From Nectonema munidae (Eukaryota; Nematomorpha; Nectonematoida; Nectonematidae), in the NCBI GenBank assembly GCA_030549495.1, contig JAUIRK010000189.1, positions 434,001-498,000 on the forward strand: 64,000 nt of DNA, written 5' to 3'. Shown here in pieces: positions 13,091 through 23,914 of the stretch; the stretch's first letter is position 1; every line of letters begins with the position of its first letter. The notes under the pieces were generated by a model. That model saw nothing but the letters and a program-made list of their open reading frames with translations. It was not told where the DNA came from and ran no database searches. A program made the translations under genes and the position numbers.

Positions 13091-13985
13091 AATGTGGTCT
13101 TACTTAAACTCAATCACCACCTACTTTATTATTATCGTAATTATTTCATAGCATTATGTGCCGTTGTTTTATAGATTGTATAATTTGAAACTTTCTTAAA
13201 AAGATAAGTTGCATAGTGTTAATATTCTTATGATTATGTGTTGTTGTTTTATAGAGTGTAAAATTTGAGGCTTGTTTATACAGATAAGGAACACTTATGA
13301 AGTAGTTAGAGAAGGAAGGGGTAATCACTCCTCCCTCCCATTGATGGTCAAAGTGTACATTATTCAAATTCTGAAAAGATCTTATTTCTGCTTGAAATAA
13401 AGGACATAAAATTTTAAGAAAGTTAGCAGCAAAAAGAAAAAAATTCTTAAGTTAAGAGCATTAAACATTTAATCACACGACCCTCAAAATTTTTATTTCA
13501 ATTCCAGTTGGAGTCGCGACCCCTCAGTTGGGAACCACTGGAGGTTAAGTTTCTGCTAAATTATTTTAGTAGCTTTTCAGATGAGTTAGTATTTTTTTAT
13601 TGAAAATAGGTTTTGAATTCTTCATTAAGGCTAAAAAGTTGGGCCTATAGTTAAACCAGAGGCGCACATCCTCAAATTTTTTTTGGAGGGAGCGAAGTTT
13701 ATTTTTAAAATTTATAAAAGAATTTCCCAATGAACACACCACAATTATTCTCCGACATTATACTTGCACTTAAGCTCTCAATCCATCCATAACTGCACTG
13801 ATTTTATCAAGTCAAATTACCTTTTTTGTAATTCTGATTGCATAAATACCTTCTATCTCAGTAGACCTCAAACTGAAGCCCACTGTCCCCTGGAAGATCA
13901 CAAAGCAATTCAATGGGGGCCGAGAAGGGTCACTCAGTAGATCGTTTTGCACAACATATCGTAACCATATTGGATTATTTGCCAA
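13091..13985. other. non-coding stretch with an 82-bp tandem duplication
   Basis: About 55 bp starting at 13152 (ATTATGTGCCGTTGTTTTAT) recurs at 13233 with changes, a period of 82. A single hAT-like end (CAGTGGTTCCCAACTGAGGG on the minus strand) lies at about 13514-13543. No gene. Confidence 0.55.
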
Positions 13986-13988
13986 ATA

Positions 13989-14223
13989 TATTATATTTGT
14001 CAAATAATCAAAGAATCGAAAAATCTTCAAATCAAAAAATATTTATTCTTTTTAAATATATCGTTGGCTCCCCTTACTTTTAGTTTCGTATGTGCATAAT
14101 TTGATAAAAATTAATTATTAAAGACTAAGTTTATCTTTCTATTTTAAAAGTAAGGGGAGCCAACGATATATTTAAAAGAATAAATATTTTTTGATTTGAA
14201 CATTTTTTGACAAATATAATATT
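13989..14223. repeat. imperfect inverted repeat (foldback)
   Basis: Left arm about 13989-14083 and right arm 14145-14223 share ATATATCGTTGGCTCCCCTT and flanking AAATATTTATTC in inverted orientation. The left arm has about 15 extra bases. Probably a foldback or MITE. It borders the repeat field at 14224-14890. Confidence 0.8.
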
Positions 14224-14610
14224 TAAAACCGTGAAAGGTAATAACTTTTGTAACATCGTATGAGGTAGCAAAATATGAACAGAAAGTTTCATATTTTTTG
14301 ATTTTTTAAAGAATATTTTTTGATTATTTGATAAAATATATTATTTAATATCGTGAATAAATTGCAAAATATAGGTAATAACTTATCTAACATCCTCTCC
14401 CCGAATGAGGTATATCAAATCTTATATCTAGCAAAATATGAACTGATAGGTTGGAGATGAATCATCGCGGTAACCATCGTAGTATACAGGTATATAGGTA
14501 ACTTATGTAGCATCGTCTCCCCGAATTAGGTATATCAAATCTTACATCTAGCAAAATGTGAACAGAAAGTTGAACATTGTCTCCCTAGTCATTTGTACAT
14601 GGAATAAAAA
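14224..14610 (+). repeat. degenerate direct repeats with CTCCCCGAAT...GGTATATC core
   Basis: A block running from GGTAATAACTT through CATCCTCTCCCCGAATGAGG to GCAAAATATGAAC occurs in at least three diverged copies (starting about 14239, 14377 and 14497). Pieces of the 28-bp minisatellite unit already appear between copies. Confidence 0.65.
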
Positions 14611-14887
14611 CCATCGTAGTATACAGGTTGGAGATGAAACATCGTAGTATACAGGTTGGAGATGAATCATCCTAGTATACAGGTTGGAGATGAATCATCG
14701 TAGAATACAGGTTGGGGATGAATCATCGTAGAATACAGGTTGGAGATGAATCATCGTAGTATATAGGTTGGGGATGAATCATCGTAGAATACAGGTTGGA
14801 GATGAATCATCGTAGTATACAGGTTGGAAATGAATCATCGTAGTATACAGGTTGGAGATGAATCATCGTAATATACAGGTTGGAGAT
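14611..14887 (+). repeat. 28-bp minisatellite, about 9.5 copies
   Basis: Unit GTTGGAGATGAATCATCGTA followed by GTATACAG, repeated head to tail with a few point changes (GGGG for GGAG, AATAC for TATAC). It ends abruptly at about 14887. No coding role seen. Confidence 0.93.
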
Positions 14888-14989
14888 TATTTATATAAAG
14901 ATTCCTATACATTAAATAAAATCCATTGAAAGAAAAGTGAAATACAAAAGTAAGATGATGCAGATTCCAATAGGAAGTGGCACCTTAAA

Positions 14990-16670
14990 CTTCTTTTTTG
15001 CTAGCTAATCACTGATGCACAGCTTGTGGGTTGTCTCTCATCAAGCTCCAGCAATAATCCGCCATCATGCTCAAGTCCCATCGACTTTGATAACGTTCCT
15101 CGATGGTTTTAATATCTTTATGAAAGCGCTCTCCTTGTTCCTCACTGACAAATCCAACGTTTTCTGGAAACTTGTCCAAGTGACTATGTAAATAGTGAAT
15201 CTTGATGCTCATTCTACAACCAAGATCTCTCAAGCTCGCGAGTAGCTCTTCCACAATCTCTTCATAGTTCTGTTTTCTTGTTCCCTAGAAAATTCTGCAC
15301 CACATTATAAAATGCAGTCCAAGCCCTTTCCTCTGCCTCAGTCATTGTTGTGATGAAATGCTGATCTTTCATTAGAGTTCTTATTTGAGGTCCATCGAAT
15401 ATAACAGCCTTTTTCTTTTCATCGCTAAGACCAGGAAATGTTGAATATATATGACTGAAGCATTCTCCTTTGTGATCAAGAGCTTTTACAAACTGCTTCA
15501 TCACTCCAAGTTTTATGTGCAGAGGAAGAAAGATAATTTTGTTCCTAATAACTTGGGGTTCATTTACTACATTCTTATCACCAGGTGTTAAACTTTGTCT
15601 CAGTAGCCATTTTCTTTTCACCCAATGCTCTGCTGTAGCTCTACTGGCCCAGTAGCACAAGAAACATGGGTATTTCGTATACCCTCCTTGCTGACCTAGA
15701 AGAAAGTTTACCATTCTCAAATCGACACAAATCGCAAACTCAATAAAACAATCTTGATATTATTATATTCTTCTTTGAGTTTTACAGAATAACCTATTGG
15801 GACAGAGCCATACATATTTCCGTTGTGTAGCAGAACACATTTCAAACTTCTTTTGGAACTATGAATGAAAAGCCTCCAATCTTTTGAATCATATGCCGGT
15901 AGTCCTATAATGAGTAGTAGCCCTTTTACATCGCTACAATAAACAAGCTGGTCATCTGAATGAAAGTACCTACGCAGTTCTGCTTCCCTGTTGCGATAAA
16001 ACGACACACATGTACCAGGTACTAGCATTCGTTTTTCTAGAACTCTTGAAGTCAACAATTCAGCAGGCTCTTTTGGCAGATATAGATCCCTAACCAGATC
16101 ATTTAACTCAGAATGCGTAAATAGAGATGGTTTTTCACGATTTGCATCATATGTTTGAAAAATATTTGTCAGTTCCTCTTCAAAAGAGGAAGTTGAACTG
16201 AGATCTGTGGCATAAATTTTTTGAAGCTTAGTGAATTTAGGCACAGGTATTTCTTTACAGTGTGGAACTGGCCGAATGGCTGAAGGAATACTTGGGTATT
16301 GTAAATGCTGTTGGTTTTTCTAATTAAAACCTTTTACTTTGACAAGGCAGAAATAGGAGTCATCCAAGTGATTAGTGGGTTCTCTCCAAACCACGGGAAC
16401 CCCAAACTTTAGTTTAGCTTTGCTTCCTTGAGATCATCACCGTAAAGTTTCTAGACAAGACTTGCACACTTTATGAGGAGCCCAACTTTTGTCCTGGTCT
16501 CCAAGTGGTACTTTAAAATATGCCAGATACACACTCTTAGGAAAGTTCGTGATGTTGCGCCTTTGAGTCTTCAAAGTAAAGATCCCACAGATATAGCAAA
16601 ATATATCTGTATCATTTGAGCACTTTCTTCTCGATGTTGAGGCCATCATTAAATCATCAATTAGCAAGAA
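14990..16670 (-). pseudogene. degraded copy of a repetitive invertebrate zinc-finger gene family
   Basis: Read from the right: a ZAD-like C2C2 finger (CYICGIF...HKVCKSCLETLR, 16600-16437), FGVPVVWREPTNHLDDSYFC (about 16410-16340), LVRDLYLPKEPAELLTSR, DWRLFIHSSKRSLKCVLLHN, QGGYTKYPCFLCYW with a CxxC (about 15690), PLHIKLGVMKQF, FDGPQIRTLM, and EEQGERFHKDI near the C terminus. I remember this protein as a highly copied, transposon-like family in arthropods and other invertebrates; its function is unknown to me. Several frame breaks separate the pieces, so this copy looks dead. Confidence 0.75.
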
Positions 16671-16679
16671 TTATTAATA

Positions 16680-17635
16680 CAATCTGTAAAAAGAAAAAAC
16701 TTGTATATTTCAATATTTATTCAAAAATTCATATTGAAAAAAATATATTATCATGGCTTAAATACACACCATTACTTAATCATTAACACATTTAGAAGTC
16801 AAAACTTTAAGATTTAGAAAAATGGGGTGTACCTATAGCACAAAAACGTGATGTGATACAATAAATCTGAAATCAGATTTGGATTCAGCACCCAAATATT
16901 AGTCTAAAACAGTTCTTAAAGTTCATGCCAGAAAAAAATTTTTTTTTGTAGACCTGTGATAGGTGTAAAAATCTAACTTGAAAATTTTGAAGAAATGAGG
17001 CGTTTAGATATTTACATTGATTTTATATATCATACACATAATTGGTACAACTATAAATAAATAAAGCCTTTGACGCGTTGCGCCTGTTTGTGGAGCAATA
17101 TTTTAAGAAATCGCTAATATAGGGTTATAATAAGTATGATGAATGATCACGATTTGAATTCATTCTATTAAATTTTCCTAAACGTGTTACATTTCTATCT
17201 GCTACGAATGTTGCAACCTCTCTTCATAGCACTTTTATTCATTGGAAGTATACCATTCAATGATATATGGTATATTTATTGGCGTCGCGTTTATATAATC
17301 CTTATATGACCGCATGCACGGGGCTTTTATCTTGTTTATGTTTTGCGACATAAAAGTTTGATTTGTTCTCTGTGAGTTCACATAGAATTGTTTATCATAT
17401 TTCTTTGTTCATTGAGATGCTGTGGAAGAATATATCGACGATCTTACATTTGATACACTAAACTCTTTTTTTCTACCATTTTTCATTTCCATTTGTTCAA
17501 CCAATAATAACAAAATTGCCTTCTATATACTGTTTTTCCTTTTGTATGTTTATGAGATAATTTTCAGGCATACATCACTAATTCTATTTGTACTTTGACA
17601 CATTTTTTTAACAGACATGGTAAAAACTTAGCTAA
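16680..17635. other. AT-rich intergenic stretch
   Basis: No open frame, repeat array or element end that I can support. Confidence 0.5.
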
Positions 17636-17639
17636 AAAA

Positions 17640-18835
17640 TTGTATCAGCATCGTCAATTTAGTTTAAAAAATGTACTTAAAATGTGAATAAATGTTTTTA
17701 AAGAAATTTTTTAGCGAAAACTAATATATTTGATTCACATTTTCACATTCTAATTACAAAAACTGAGTTCAAAAATGAAATCAGCATGGAGATCTTATAA
17801 AAAATATATTTTATTCAGAATATAAATAATATTATAGGAAATAATTTTTGCCGTCAACCACAAATGTGATTTAAATTTTGACACTCTAATTGCAAAAAAT
17901 GAGTCGAGAAATAAAATCTGCATGTTTGATTTATTTTAAAAAATATTTTATTTAAATGGGTATAGATGTTTTTGGAGACACTTTCTCAGACCACTAAAAC
18001 TACAAATACTTTTAGACATTTTCAAATGATAGTTGCTAAAACTGAGCTGAGAAATAAAATTCGCATGGTAGATTTGATATAAAAAATATATTTAGTTTAA
18101 AATTTTATAATTTTGTGGTTTTCTAATGAAAACCACAAAATTGATTGACATTTTTAGATATTTTAAAAACGAAAATTCAAAAAATGCCTTCTCTATTTAA
18201 ATTGGTATGCTTGATTTAGTATTAAAATATGTATTTTTTTATTTGGATAATGTTAACATATAATTTTTGGGGGTAAACCACAAATTTTATTGACACTTTC
18301 AAAAATTGAGTACGGAAATGAAATTAGCATGATTGATTTAGTATAACAATATATATTTTATTTAAAAATTTGATTAATTTCATTGGACACCATTTTGAGA
18401 TGTAAACTGCAAATTTGATTGAGATTTTCATAAATTTTCACACTCTAATAGCGAAAACTGAGTCGAGAAATCAGATCAGCATGGTCAATTTGGTATAAAA
18501 AAATAATTTTATTTAAAATTCGAAATTATTCTTGGAGAAAAACTTGAGATGTAAACCGCAAAATTGATTTTTACTTTTAGACATTTTGACACCCTAATTG
18601 CAAAAATTGAGTACGGAAATGAAATCAGCATGATTGATTTAGTATAACAATATATATTTTATTTAAAATTTGAATAAAATTTTTGGACACAATTTTTAGA
18701 CGAAAACCACAAATTTGATGGACCCTTTTATAAATTTTCACACCCTAATAGTGAAAGCTAAGTTGAGAAATGGAATTAACATGGTCGATTTGGTATAAAA
18801 AAATAATTTTATTTAAAATTTTAATGAGTGTTTTC
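17640..18835 (+). repeat. diverged tandem satellite, unit about 120-150 bp, about 9 copies
   Basis: A core word CAGCATGGTNGATTTRGTAT recurs at about 17646, 17782, 17914, 18058, 18206, 18326, 18476, 18626 and 18776. The last four are spaced 150 bp apart. Each unit also has a run TATTTTATTTAAAATTT, an AACCACAAATTTGATTGACA block and CACTCTAATTGCAAAAACTGAG. Old, strongly diverged array; no coding capacity. Confidence 0.85.
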
Positions 18836-18962
18836 GTAATTAATTTTATCATGAATCAAATTTTTGATTGACATTTACTACAAAGTTTAAATGTTTGAAA
18901 AATATGTATATATACTTGTTGTGTGTTCCAATATATATATGATTAAAAATGTTCTATAGTGT

Positions 18963-19110
18963 ATCTAATATAAACACTAAGTTATAAGTTAACATTATAA
19001 TATAAAAATTTTGTTGAATAAAATGTACATTTAATTTTGATTGACAGTTTTTGACATGAGAGGGTCATTCGACTAACATGAAAATGGTATCAAAATATGC
19101 AGCTAAAATG
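18963..19110 (+). repeat. dispersed repeat, copy 1
   Basis: Shares ATTTTGATTG(A/G)CAGTTTTGACATGA, GGGTCATT and ACATGAAAATGG with 22410-22560, in the same orientation and block order. It follows directly on the satellite array, so it may be the array's flanking unit. Confidence 0.7.
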
Positions 19111-21380
19111 CCCCCATCACTGATATATTTAAATGAAAAATAAAGATGATGGTATTGAAGATATGTGCAGAGTTCTACTTCAATTTCTCTTCCTTTTGCA
19201 AAATTTGAATTTTATTTTTGTAAAAACTCTAGCTCATATTTATTTCATTGTCAATCATATTTATATCCTTCAAACTCACTAAATTTTTAAACTTTTCTCT
19301 TATATGTCCGCTTTAGCATAAAATTTTATCAAAACCTGAAAAGGGGAAATTATATAGCATATTTTTCAAAAAGAAGGTGCGAAACGGTGTGCTACCCGTC
19401 CACCCTACATATGAAATGTTATTGCCTCCCCATATGCCCCTACCCTCTTGTCCAATAATAATTTTTGCCTGAGAGAGCCTTTAGCTCTTACCATTTTGTT
19501 TATTCTTCATCATCGTACCATTAACGCCATCATTTTAACAAAAATTTCATCCTTGAAGTCATAAAAGTTTTAAGTCAATTGAGAGATATTGATTAGTGAT
19601 ATCTGGATGAGAAGTTTTCATTAGTTATAATCATTAAAAAAATGTTCCTAAAAATTCAACTGTGCGTGCCCTATCGATGAGTTGATGCTAATGTAGGTGG
19701 ACACTTGAAAAAACAACCTTTGAAATAAACGTGTTATTTTCTTTCTGAAAAAAGCTGTTAAGTCATCTTTGAAACATTTCAAGGTCATTTTTATATATAT
19801 TTATTATTAATTAAATGATGAATTGCCGTGCACATATAAATCTATATACCTTCATCATTTTGACACAATATGGTATGTATTCATTTTCCTTTTTAAGTAC
19901 TTAAATTTTTAATGAAGATGTAAACTGGATATTCATATTTATTATGTTTTCATATCTCCTAGAAGATTTCATAAACTATTCTTACGTAAAAAGTGGACCT
20001 TGAAACTTTTTGTTTATGGAAGAGTTGTTTTCTTAAATCTTGACGTTGCTAACACCAAATACAACATCGAAATCATTGAAACTTATAGATGTATCTAACA
20101 TCATGTACGCCGTATTTCTTCACAACTCCAAAGTTAGGCTTAATGTAATCAATCATAAACCTAAGTAAGTAATTTACTCCCTTTTCTTACTTTTTTCAAC
20201 GTTAGCCTCGCATGATGCTCTATATCTTCTCAGATCAATTTAAAAATAAAAATGTCTCCTTAGTATGTATCTAGTAAATTGATCTATAATAATAAATCAA
20301 TAAATCTAATAGATTTTAATCTATAGCTGATTTGATAGTATCAAAATAGGACAAAACTGTAACCATTTTTGCTCCAATATATACGAAGCTCTATTCATAT
20401 ATTCACCGCTGATAATAAGTAATATTAATAACCGAATAATCAGTTATTAATTTTACCGATTTATTAGCACGCTTTCATAAGTTTTCTCTATATATTCTAT
20501 AATTTTTAATTCTGTTCCTCAAAGATTTACAAGAGAGATCGTTTTTAGAGTCATACTAAATCACCAAAATTTAAAACGACATTTGTAGTGATGTCCGATC
20601 CCTATTAATTGAGGTACTTGAATAAATTTGGAGTATTGAGTTTCAAAAGATTATAGGGTATAATTGAACTCGCGTATGTTCGTGTCCAGTTGCATTTGAG
20701 TGATGATGATTATGTATGAATTTAAACTAGCGGGCATATATTTTAAAAAGCTAGATAAAGAAAAATGAAATCGTAGCGAATTCAAGTATTTATTATAACT
20801 TAGTTTTTTTCGTTCGTTATTTTGAAACGTAACGTATCGCATGCCCCCACTGAAGGCGCCTTTTGGTAATGCACTTGCGACCCTACATTTGAGAACCGAT
20901 GTTTTAGATTAAGACGCATTTGTGTTGTTGTTTTCATAGCAATAAGGTAGCAAAGAATACGCTTTTCTCAAAGTAACACTATTTAAAATTTTCACAAATA
21001 TTTGAACAAAATGAAATTGCCATGTTCGCCTTAAGAAATTGGCGCATAATAAAAAAATTGCCGATACCGATATCGATCTAATTGGTACTAGGCATTTGTG
21101 ACCATCGGTTTCAATGAATCGTGGGAAGCAATAAGGTGGGATAAATGCTTTATTACATGCGATGAGTAATGATCATTGTCTCCATGTCCTAATGAGAAAG
21201 TTTCAAACAAATAAAAACACGCGTAATTCATTCTATTCATCCATTTATGGATCCTGTTTGCCAGTATATTTTGGTCAAAAACCGTCATTATTTTAAAATT
21301 TCCCAAACGTATTATTTTTTCGAAAATGTAGGATGTTATATCGCTGGCATAAACTGTTTACTTAATTAATCAAGCTCTTG
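19111..21380. other. AT-rich intergenic stretch
   Basis: No gene. A possible single hAT end lies at about 20865-20900 (GCGACCCTACATTTGAGAAC). Short open frames match nothing recognised. Confidence 0.5.
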
Positions 21381-21399
21381 CTATCTACAAATTCTACTT

Positions 21400-21673
21400 T
21401 CAGAGAAATGCATGATGAGTTTGTGAAAAACTATAAAATGATTTGTCTTCCCAATCGTATGAAGAATTTATAGGAATTCTAGCCGAAAGAATTATTCAGG
21501 GGATTAGAGACGAAATAAAAGAAGCAGGAATGTACTCAATACTAATAGATGAATGTAAAAATAAGAACGGACATGAAGGATTATCAGTTGTTTTTGCTTT
21601 GACTCTATCATATACAAATGATTTTGTCCTCATCTTAACATATTCACGCTATTTCTTCCTTCAAAAGTTTTAA
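21400..21673 (+). pseudogene. hAT/DUF4371-like transposase fragment
   Basis: SYEEFIGILAERIIQGIRDE followed by MYSILIDECKNKNGHEGLSV matches the start of the DUF4371 catalytic region of hAT transposases (usual form: YSI..DE..D....EQL). Ends abruptly at 21673. Upstream, HDEFVKNYKM in another frame may belong to it. A decayed fragment. Confidence 0.65.
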
Positions 21674-21724
21674 GCCTTTTTTCTGGTTCCTGCATCATTT
21701 GTCTAAATAATATAAATCTAAATA

Positions 21725-22085
21725 CACTAAGTCCTCTGAAATACCACCCCTCTACAATACGACTTCCTCAAAGATATGGCTTTATTTAAACGTCTTATTT
21801 AACTCCTCACATACCACATCAATTTAAAATGTTGATATATGTAGCGAATTCATGTTTATTTTTATTTTATATCTCATGCTAATGATTTTTTTAAAAATAT
21901 TAATTAAAATTTGTATTATTTTCAATAAATTTTCACTTTTTAAAATTTCCCATTTCAATAAGATTCATTTTTATGCTAATTTAATGCATATTTAATCAAA
22001 TTATGTTTATTGATAAAAAAATAAACAAGTTATACCACCTTTTAAATATGGCTCGATGATAGGTCGTATCTGAGAGGGTTTACTG
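21725..22085. mobile_element. pogo/Tc1-like MITE, 361 bp, TA target site
   Basis: The left end TA|CACTAAGTCCTCTGAAATAC and the right end, reverse-complemented TA|CAGTAAACCCTCTCAGATAC, agree at about 20 of 28 positions and are each bordered by TA. The inside is non-coding and AT-rich. Likely a non-autonomous pogo-type element. Confidence 0.75.
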
Positions 22086-22409
22086 TATACCTTATTTTGT
22101 ACTATATGTATAGCTCTTGGAAAATCATTTATTTTTTATATTTCCATCCTATAAAATGTGCACAATCTACAAAAAGTATTGTTCTGGGTAGGGTTGCGCA
22201 GTCAGTATCTAATAAAATTTAGTGGTCAGAATATTTTTTTAACTTATTCTAAGTTGTCAGTATATGCGTTTTTCAAAGCTCGCGCATACTTTGTTTTTAT
22301 TCAAAAAATTCATTCTTCTAGCAACTTTTTCATTCACGATACACACATGTTATCTTCAAAATTCTACAATAAAGCCATTTAGAATTATAAATTTTCAAGG
22401 AAGTATGTA

Positions 22410-22560
22410 ATATAGAACCTAAGCTATAAGGTTAACTACAGATAATGTCAAAATTTTGCTGAAAATTTTTTATTTTTGATTTTGATTGGCAGTTTTGACA
22501 TGAAAGGGTCATTTTACTACCATGAAAATGGCGTCAAAAGATGCAGCTAGCGATTTTAGG
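22410..22560 (+). repeat. dispersed repeat, copy 2
   Basis: Second copy of the repeat at 18963-19110, about 75-80 percent alike by eye over some 140 bp. It lies just right of the pogo-like MITE. Confidence 0.7.
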
Positions 22561-23003
22561 AAAAGTCACGAAATTTGAATGGATATGATCCTATTTTGTA
22601 CAATTAATTTTTTAGTGAAGGAGGGGGGAGGGGGGCTTTAACGCCCCGGCACTAATAGCGTTAAAGGAAGTAAACTCTGTTGAAATTCTATTTGAAAAGT
22701 GAGAGCAACAACTTTTTAATAAAATCTCATCTATCTGTGCCAATCAGACAGAATGCCGCGATGACTGAAGAAACAGACGTGCATCAACCCTAGTTTACAA
22801 TTACCCCACTGTCTACAGCACTATCAAGACAAATGGACCTAAATATAATTTTTCAAGAGCAAAGCCTAGGAGATAAAAGTGGCGTAGATACTCTGAAGTG
22901 ATACGTGATATGCGATAGGAGACAACATACGTTGAAGGAATACATTAGCGACAGACATGTTAAGCGATAATCGCTTGAGCGATAAAACTACGTCAAATTT
23001 TTG

Positions 23004-23914
23004 CTAATATTTAATATTACTTGCCAGTTTATCCAGGCTTAATCCAGACCTGGTTATACTGTTTATGACACTTTCAAACAAATCTTTTCCAGTAGTGGTG
23101 TCCTTCAGAGATTCCATTGATAACAATTCCTCTGTAATCTCAAATCTGTCATCAATTCCTCTTATGTAAATCAGTAACTGAGCAGTATCCTGAAGATCAT
23201 TACTCTCATCTAAAGCAATAGAAAACCAATCAAAATTACCACTAGATGTCAACATTTGTTCTTGAATATTGTCTGCAATTTCGCCAATGCGACGAACAAT
23301 AGTTTTTCGTGACAGCGATATGGCTTCTACTTTGGACTTAGCTTTGGGACAGACAACACTGACAGCTTCAACCATGCAGTCTTTAACAAATTCTGCTTGT
23401 GCCAATGACTTGTTTTCCTCTGCAATTTTATAAGCCACTAGAAAACCTGCTATCGTTGCATTCTTTTGTAAAGATGAGAATTTCTCAAACACTCGATTAA
23501 AACTCTTTACCAGATCAGTTGCTTTCTTTTATAGATCTTGATTTGATAAACTTTTTCCAAAGTTAGCATGATTGGTTTGAAAATGGCGTTTTAAATTGTA
23601 TTTCTTGAAGACAGCAACTGTCTTAAAAACACGGCATTCAGCTTCTATTTTTCGCTTCTTGGAAGAACTCATTATGGGGAGTTTGTCGAATAATAATTAA
23701 TTAAAGCTAGTCTGAAATAATTAAATTAAATTAAAGGATTTAAATAAAATACTAGTTATAAAATAATTAGTGAATAAATTAACGAAATTAAAAAATAATT
23801 AAAGCTAGGCTTCATCAGGTTGAGTGGAAATGCGTTTTGATGAAAATGTGTATGTAATTTGGTGCCGCAAAGTATGCACTGGCGGGCCGTAGTTTGCCCG
23901 CCCCTGCTCTACAG
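23004..23914 (-). pseudogene. hAT transposase N-terminal part (GTF2IRD2/ZBED-like) with terminal repeat
   Basis: Begins MSSSKKRKIEAE at about 23671, has a degraded BED-type finger (KYNLKRHFQTNH), a stop near 23533, and from 23492 an open stretch with NATIAGFLVAYKIAEENKS, SRKTIVRRIGEIADNI and FDWFSIALDESNDLQDTAQL, typical of GTF2IRD2-like hAT enzymes. It ends at 23004 before the rest of the catalytic domain. At 23880-23906 the minus strand reads CAGGGGCGGGCAAACTACGG, a classic hAT terminal repeat, followed by a candidate 8-bp duplication CTCTACAG. So this is the 5' half of an element. Confidence 0.85.

Noticed and set aside
22811-22830. Possible left target duplication (GTCTACAG) for the hAT element at 23.0-23.9 kb
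   Set aside because: It matches CTCTACAG at 7 of 8 positions, but the adjoining bases do not look like the hAT terminal repeat.
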